Shown here one piece after another: positions 60,681 to 64,000 of a stretch of DNA of 64,000 nucleotides. Under the pieces are notes generated by a model that had not been told where the DNA came from, searched no databases, and saw only the letters and a program-made list of their open reading frames with translations. The stretch is from Oscillospiraceae bacterium. Lineage in GTDB: Bacteria; Bacillota; Clostridia; UBA1381; UBA9506. The position numbers were made by a program, and so were the translations under genes. The stretch spans positions 79,961-143,960 of the forward strand of contig SVJS01000003.1 in NCBI GenBank assembly GCA_015068855.1. Direction: 5' to 3'. Position 1 is the stretch's first letter. Every line of letters starts with the position of its first letter.

Positions 60681-62051
60681 TTATTTTAATACTGTTTTGT
60701 ACAGCCTTTTCAGTAAGAAAGCGCAGATCACAAGGCTGACAAATTCGGCAATGGGGAAGGCATACCAGACAAGATTGAGTTTCCCTGTTTTTGAAAGGAG
60801 GTAGGCAGCAGGCAGCAAAACAACAAGCTGTCGTATGATGGAAATAAACATACTCCAAAGTCCGTTACCAATAGATTGAAAAACAGAGACAGTAATGATA
60901 CAAAAACCTGCAAATAAAAAGCTGAGGCTGATGGTGCGGAGCGCCACGGTACCGATTTCCATCATGGATGTTGATGCATCAAACAGGAGCAGAAGCTCTT
61001 TTGGGAAAAGCTGCATAACGAGCATACCAAGCAGCATTAACGAGATTGCATAGATAATGCTCAGTTTGATTGTCCTTGTCATTCGGTCTTTTTTTCCGGC
61101 CCCTAAGTTGTAAGCCACAATAGGCACCATGCCATTATTTAAGCCAAAGACAGGCATGAAGATAAAGCTTTGCAGCTTGAAATAAACGCCGAAGACAGCG
61201 GTGGCGGTTGCAGTAAATGAAATCAGTATCTGGTTTAGACCAAAGGTCATGATTGACGCAATTGATTGCATGATGATGGAGGGGACGCCAACCGAATAGA
61301 TGCGCTTGATGATTTGACCGTCCGGACGAAAGCCCTTCATTTTTATGGACACTTCTTTATTATGTTTTAAGTTAAAATATAAACCAAGGAACATAGCGGC
61401 AATCTGGCCGACGACGGTGGCAAGCGCGGCGCCGGCAACCTCCATACGCGGAAAGCCAAACAACCCAAAAATCATAATGGGGTCTAAGATGATATTAATC
61501 ACGGCACCAAAGGTTTGGGTTATCATGGAATACACGGTTTTTCCGGTGGATTGCAGCAGGCGTTCAAAGATAACCTGGCCGAAGACACCAAAAGCCAAAG
61601 CGCAGATGATAGAGGTATAAGATGTACCGTAACGAATTATCTCCGCATCGCTTGTTTGTGTACGAAAGAAGAGGTGACTGCCAAACAAACCGAAAACAGC
61701 AAAAAGAATATAGGATAAGAAAAATAAAAGTAAGCTGTTTGTTGCAGTTTTATTGACAACGTCTTGATTTTTTTCGCCTAAGCTTCGAGACAGAAGCGCG
61801 TTGACACCAACGCCCGTTCCGACAGCAACGGCAATCATCAGATTTTGAACCGGAAAAGCAAGGGAAACAGCCGTTAAAGCATTTTCGTTTAAGCGTGCAA
61901 CAAAGATGCTGTCAACAATGTTATAAAGCGCCTGTACAAGCATGGAAATCATCATGGGTACAGACATGGAAAGTAGTAATCTGTTAATGGGCATAACACC
62001 CATTTTGTTTTCGGTTTGTTCTGTACTCATGTTCTTTGGTTCTTTGTTCAT
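60681..62051 (-). CDS. MATE family efflux transporter
   Basis: A 456-residue polytopic membrane protein with 12 predicted helices and the MATE/DinF-like features: the N-terminal PINRLLLSMSVPMMISMLVQALYNIVDSIFVARL region (in parts), LSFAFP-like VSLAFPVQNLMIAVAVGTGVG, and SRSLGEKN. It probably exports cationic drugs or metabolites using Na+ or H+. AGAAAGG lies before the ATG. It is 29 bp downstream of the amidohydrolase gene and likely cotranscribed with it. Confidence 0.93.
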   Translation of the reverse strand: MNKEPKNMSTEQTENKMGVMPINRLLLSMSVPMMISMLVQALYNIVDSIFVARLNENALTAVSLAFPVQNLMIAVAVGTGVGVNALLSRSLGEKNQDVVNKTATNSLLLFFLSYILFAVFGLFGSHLFFRTQTSDAEIIRYGTSYTSIICALAFGVFGQVIFERLLQSTGKTVYSMITQTFGAVINIILDPIMIFGLFGFPRMEVAGAALATVVGQIAAMFLGLYFNLKHNKEVSIKMKGFRPDGQIIKRIYSVGVPSIIMQSIASIMTFGLNQILISFTATATAVFGVYFKLQSFIFMPVFGLNNGMVPIVAYNLGAGKKDRMTRTIKLSIIYAISLMLLGMLVMQLFPKELLLLFDASTSMMEIGTVALRTISLSFLFAGFCIITVSVFQSIGNGLWSMFISIIRQLVVLLPAAYLLSKTGKLNLVWYAFPIAEFVSLVICAFLLKRLYKTVLK

Positions 62052-62080
62052 GGGAAATCCTTTCTATTTCTGGGGTTATG

Positions 62081-63247
62081 TCATACTTTTTGCATTCCGT
62101 TAACAAAAACGGCTTTTATTTTAGCGTCAAGAGAAAACAGCTCGCCGTCATGAATGACGATGTCGGCATCTTTTCCCTGCGTCAGGCTACCGATTTGTTT
62201 GTCAAGCCCAATGTTGACTGCGGCATTAATGGTGATGGCTGCCAAGGCTGTCTTGGGAGATAAGCCGCTTTGGCAAGCGAGTGAAGCGCAAAGATATAAG
62301 CGCGAGAGCGGAATTTCAGGATGATCCGTGATGATGGCGAAGGGAATGCCTGCATCCTCAAAAGCTTTATAAATGGCAAAGCTTAAATTTTTAAGTTCCG
62401 GTTTTGTGCGCCCGCCGAGTGTCGGTCCCAACATAACCGGCAGATTTTTTTTGGCAAGAAGAGGCAGAATCAGATGTCCCTCTGTGCAATGCTCCAAACT
62501 GAATTTGACTCCAAATTCTTCGCCGATGCGGATGGCAGTTGCGATATCATCAGCGCGATGGGCGTGTATCTTTAAGGGAAGCTCGCCGCGGATGACCGGC
62601 GCTAAGGCCTCCATTTTGAAATCCGGTTCGGGTCTGTCGCCGTCCTTGTTTTTTTCATATTCGTCCATGCGACTTACATATTCTTTTGCCTCAAATAGAG
62701 CCTCACGGAGCAGGGAAGCGGTTGCCATTCTCGTGGATGGCGCCTGCTTTTTGCCGCCATATACGCTTTTGGGATTTTCGCCCAAGGCCGCTTTCATAGC
62801 AACAGGAGCTTTGATCACCATTTCATCTACGTAGCTTCCGGCTGTTTTAACAGCAGCAAATTGACCACCGATCACGTTTGCACTGCCTGGGCCTGTTACA
62901 GCGGTTGTGACGCCAGCAGAAAGAGCCTCGGAAAAGGCAAGGTCAAAAGGATTAATGGCATCGATGGCGCGAAGCTGCGGTGTAATGGGATCAGAGTCTT
63001 CGTTGCCGTCATCGCCCTCAGCGCCGGCACCTTCCTCCCATAATCCAACATGACAATGGGCATCAATAAAACCGGGCAGAGCCATGGCGCCCTCAACATC
63101 ATAGATGGCGTCATAATCGTCCGGCTGTATGTTTATATCGTCCATGTTTCCCAGACTGTGAATGGTTTTTCCGTCAATCTTGATGTAGCCATTTTCATAG
63201 TCCGGTCCATCCATGGAAATAATATGTGCATTGATAATAATTTTCAT
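62081..63247 (-). CDS. Amidohydrolase superfamily protein (imidazolonepropionase-like)
   Basis: A 388-residue metal-dependent hydrolase. The metal motif is PGFIDAHCHVGLWEEGAG near residues 58-75, with the further ligands in KIHAHRADD near residue 226, SLEHCTEGH near residue 250 and ITDHPEIPL near residue 302. The nearest known type is the imidazolonepropionase-like amidohydrolases of Firmicutes whose substrates are mostly unknown. ATG 63247 follows TAGGAGGTGG. Confidence 0.9.
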   Translation of the reverse strand: MKIIINAHIISMDGPDYENGYIKIDGKTIHSLGNMDDINIQPDDYDAIYDVEGAMALPGFIDAHCHVGLWEEGAGAEGDDGNEDSDPITPQLRAIDAINPFDLAFSEALSAGVTTAVTGPGSANVIGGQFAAVKTAGSYVDEMVIKAPVAMKAALGENPKSVYGGKKQAPSTRMATASLLREALFEAKEYVSRMDEYEKNKDGDRPEPDFKMEALAPVIRGELPLKIHAHRADDIATAIRIGEEFGVKFSLEHCTEGHLILPLLAKKNLPVMLGPTLGGRTKPELKNLSFAIYKAFEDAGIPFAIITDHPEIPLSRLYLCASLACQSGLSPKTALAAITINAAVNIGLDKQIGSLTQGKDADIVIHDGELFSLDAKIKAVFVNGMQKV

Positions 63248-63276
63248 AGTTATGCCACCTCCTATGCACCTTCTAT

Positions 63277-63305
63277 ATTGTAACTGAAATGCATACTTTT
63301 GTCAA
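63277..63305 (-). promoter_or_regulatory. Amidohydrolase-MATE promoter
   Basis: On the minus strand TTGACA (63305-63300), 17 nt, TACAAT (63282-63277), just before the start. Confidence 0.75.
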
Positions 63306-63323
63306 TTAAATTGAGGAAAAGTG

Positions 63324-63352
63324 TTGACAGAAACGACAATTATGTTTATTAT
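63324..63352 (+). promoter_or_regulatory. proS promoter
   Basis: TTGACA (63324-63329), 17 nt, TATTAT (63347-63352), divergent from the amidohydrolase promoter. The 110-nt leader shows no T-box signature. Confidence 0.7.
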
Positions 63353-63471
63353 ATATAATAAGGTATGTTGTGTGCTTAATTGGTTTATCATACCTGTGAA
63401 AATAAACGAATGATGTTGCAAACACAGAGGGTGTGCAGCATTGACAGACTCCCGAAAGGATTGGTAACAAA

Positions 63472-64000
63472 ATGAAAGTTTCAAAAATGCTCTTTAAGAC
63501 TCTGCGCGAAATTCCTGCAGAAGCTGAAATTGCCAGCCATCAGCTTATGCTGCGTGCCGGTTTAATGCGTAAACTGGCTTCCGGCGTTTATTCTTATTTG
63601 CCGCTTGGTCTTCGCTCGTTGCATAAAGTTGAGCAGATTATTCGTGAAGAAATGGATGCAGCCGGCGCTCAGGAGCTTTTGATGTCTGCTATTTTACCCG
63701 CAGAATATTATCAGGAATCCGGCCGTTGGGATGTGTTTGGTCCGGAAATGTTCCGCTTAAAGGACCGGAATGACCGTGACTTTTGTTTAGGACCTACCCA
63801 TGAAGAAATTTTTACACAGACTGTTAAAAGTGAGGTCTCTTCCTATCGTCAGCTGCCGCAGACCTTATATCAGATTCAAACGAAATATCGTGATGAACGT
63901 CGGCCCCGTTTTGGTGTTATGCGTTCCCGTGAATTCATGATGAAGGATGCTTACAGTTTTGACAGGGATGAAGCCGGTCTTGATGTTTCCTATCAGAATA
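63472..64000 (+). CDS. proS: Prolyl-tRNA synthetase (5' part only)
   Basis: The first 176 codons of a class II synthetase, cut by the right edge. The sequence opens [20 protein letters not shown] and contains [14 protein letters not shown], the motif 2 landmarks [12 protein letters not shown] and [21 protein letters not shown] (in parts). This is the bacterial-type ProRS (with the insertion domain expected downstream). It has its own promoter. Confidence 0.95.
   Translation, partial: MKVSKMLFKTLREIPAEAEIASHQLMLRAGLMRKLASGVYSYLPLGLRSLHKVEQIIREEMDAAGAQELLMSAILPAEYYQESGRWDVFGPEMFRLKDRNDRDFCLGPTHEEIFTQTVKSEVSSYRQLPQTLYQIQTKYRDERRPRFGVMRSREFMMKDAYSFDRDEAGLDVSYQN

Noticed and set aside
63353..63471. 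T-box leader before proS
   Set aside because: No conserved T-box antiterminator sequence is visible in the roughly 110-nt leader.

Overview
The window looks like a chromosomal segment of an anaerobic, endospore-forming low-to-mid GC member of the Clostridia (Bacillota). The evidence is an intact spoIIAA-spoIIAB-sigF operon, HPr with both His15 and Ser46, the gatCAB amidotransferase, single-chain GlyRS, LexA, Asp23/YloV, YhaO/YhaN, strong RBS motifs with frequent TTG starts, and anaerobe functions (indolepyruvate:ferredoxin oxidoreductase, rubrerythrin). RNase P RNA is of the class A type. I see no rRNA, prophage, CRISPR array or transposase.

Layout: 1-3889 recG (cut by the left edge), yloV/fakA-like and asp23 on the minus strand. 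4134-7312 yhaO/yhaN-like nuclease and ATPase. 7350-8615 O-acetylhomoserine sulfhydrylase. 8738-15799 a long plus-strand run: lon, engB, trmL, xseB, ispA, then a ~600-nt noncoding RNA that I identify as OLE RNA, then its membrane partner gene oapA, then a DUF2156 gene. 15854-22849 a minus-strand operon for aromatic 2-oxoacid/aryl-CoA metabolism (Na+ symporter, PaaK, IorA, IorB, ACT protein, methionine-gamma-lyase-like protein). 23102-25735 rubrerythrin, a tiny Cys-rich ORF, M20 hydrolase and lexA. 25880-31858 an AT-richer accessory block (AraC regulator, NahK-like kinase, NagA, ROK kinase, SLH-anchored polysaccharide deacetylase) that abuts a tRNA-Leu gene with duplicated 3' flanks. 32657-38354 rnpB, glyS, ptsH, uvrC, plsX, acpP. 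38476-43800 rnc, a radical SAM gene and smc. 43879-49436 a split TauE/SafE pair, dxs, a U32 peptidase-family gene, a DUF624 gene and a HAD hydrolase. 49461-55884 DUF1015, gatCAB, a Cys-cluster protein and mnmE. 55957-58933 a lipid/polysaccharide flippase, mazG and HU. 58991-63247 (minus) the spoIIA operon, a MATE exporter and an amidohydrolase. 63472-64000 the start of proS.

The most notable system is OLE (ornate, large, extremophilic) RNA plus OapA. The RNA has its own promoter (TTTACA, 17 nt, TACAAT), contains no credible ORF, and sits directly between ispA and oapA, the context known for this rare RNA class. OapA carries the DxxxD motif. Unlike the compact ispA-ole-oap-dxs arrangement known elsewhere, dxs lies about 30 kb away here with its own promoter, and oapA is followed by a DUF2156 (aminoacyl-phospholipid synthetase-like) gene. 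Other candidates for follow-up are a 57-residue Cys-rich protein with its own promoter and terminator, a LexA box on the lexA promoter, a perfect palindrome inside the lon promoter, paired 15-bp inverted sites between araC and nahK, and a tRNA-associated repeat family next to tRNA-Leu.
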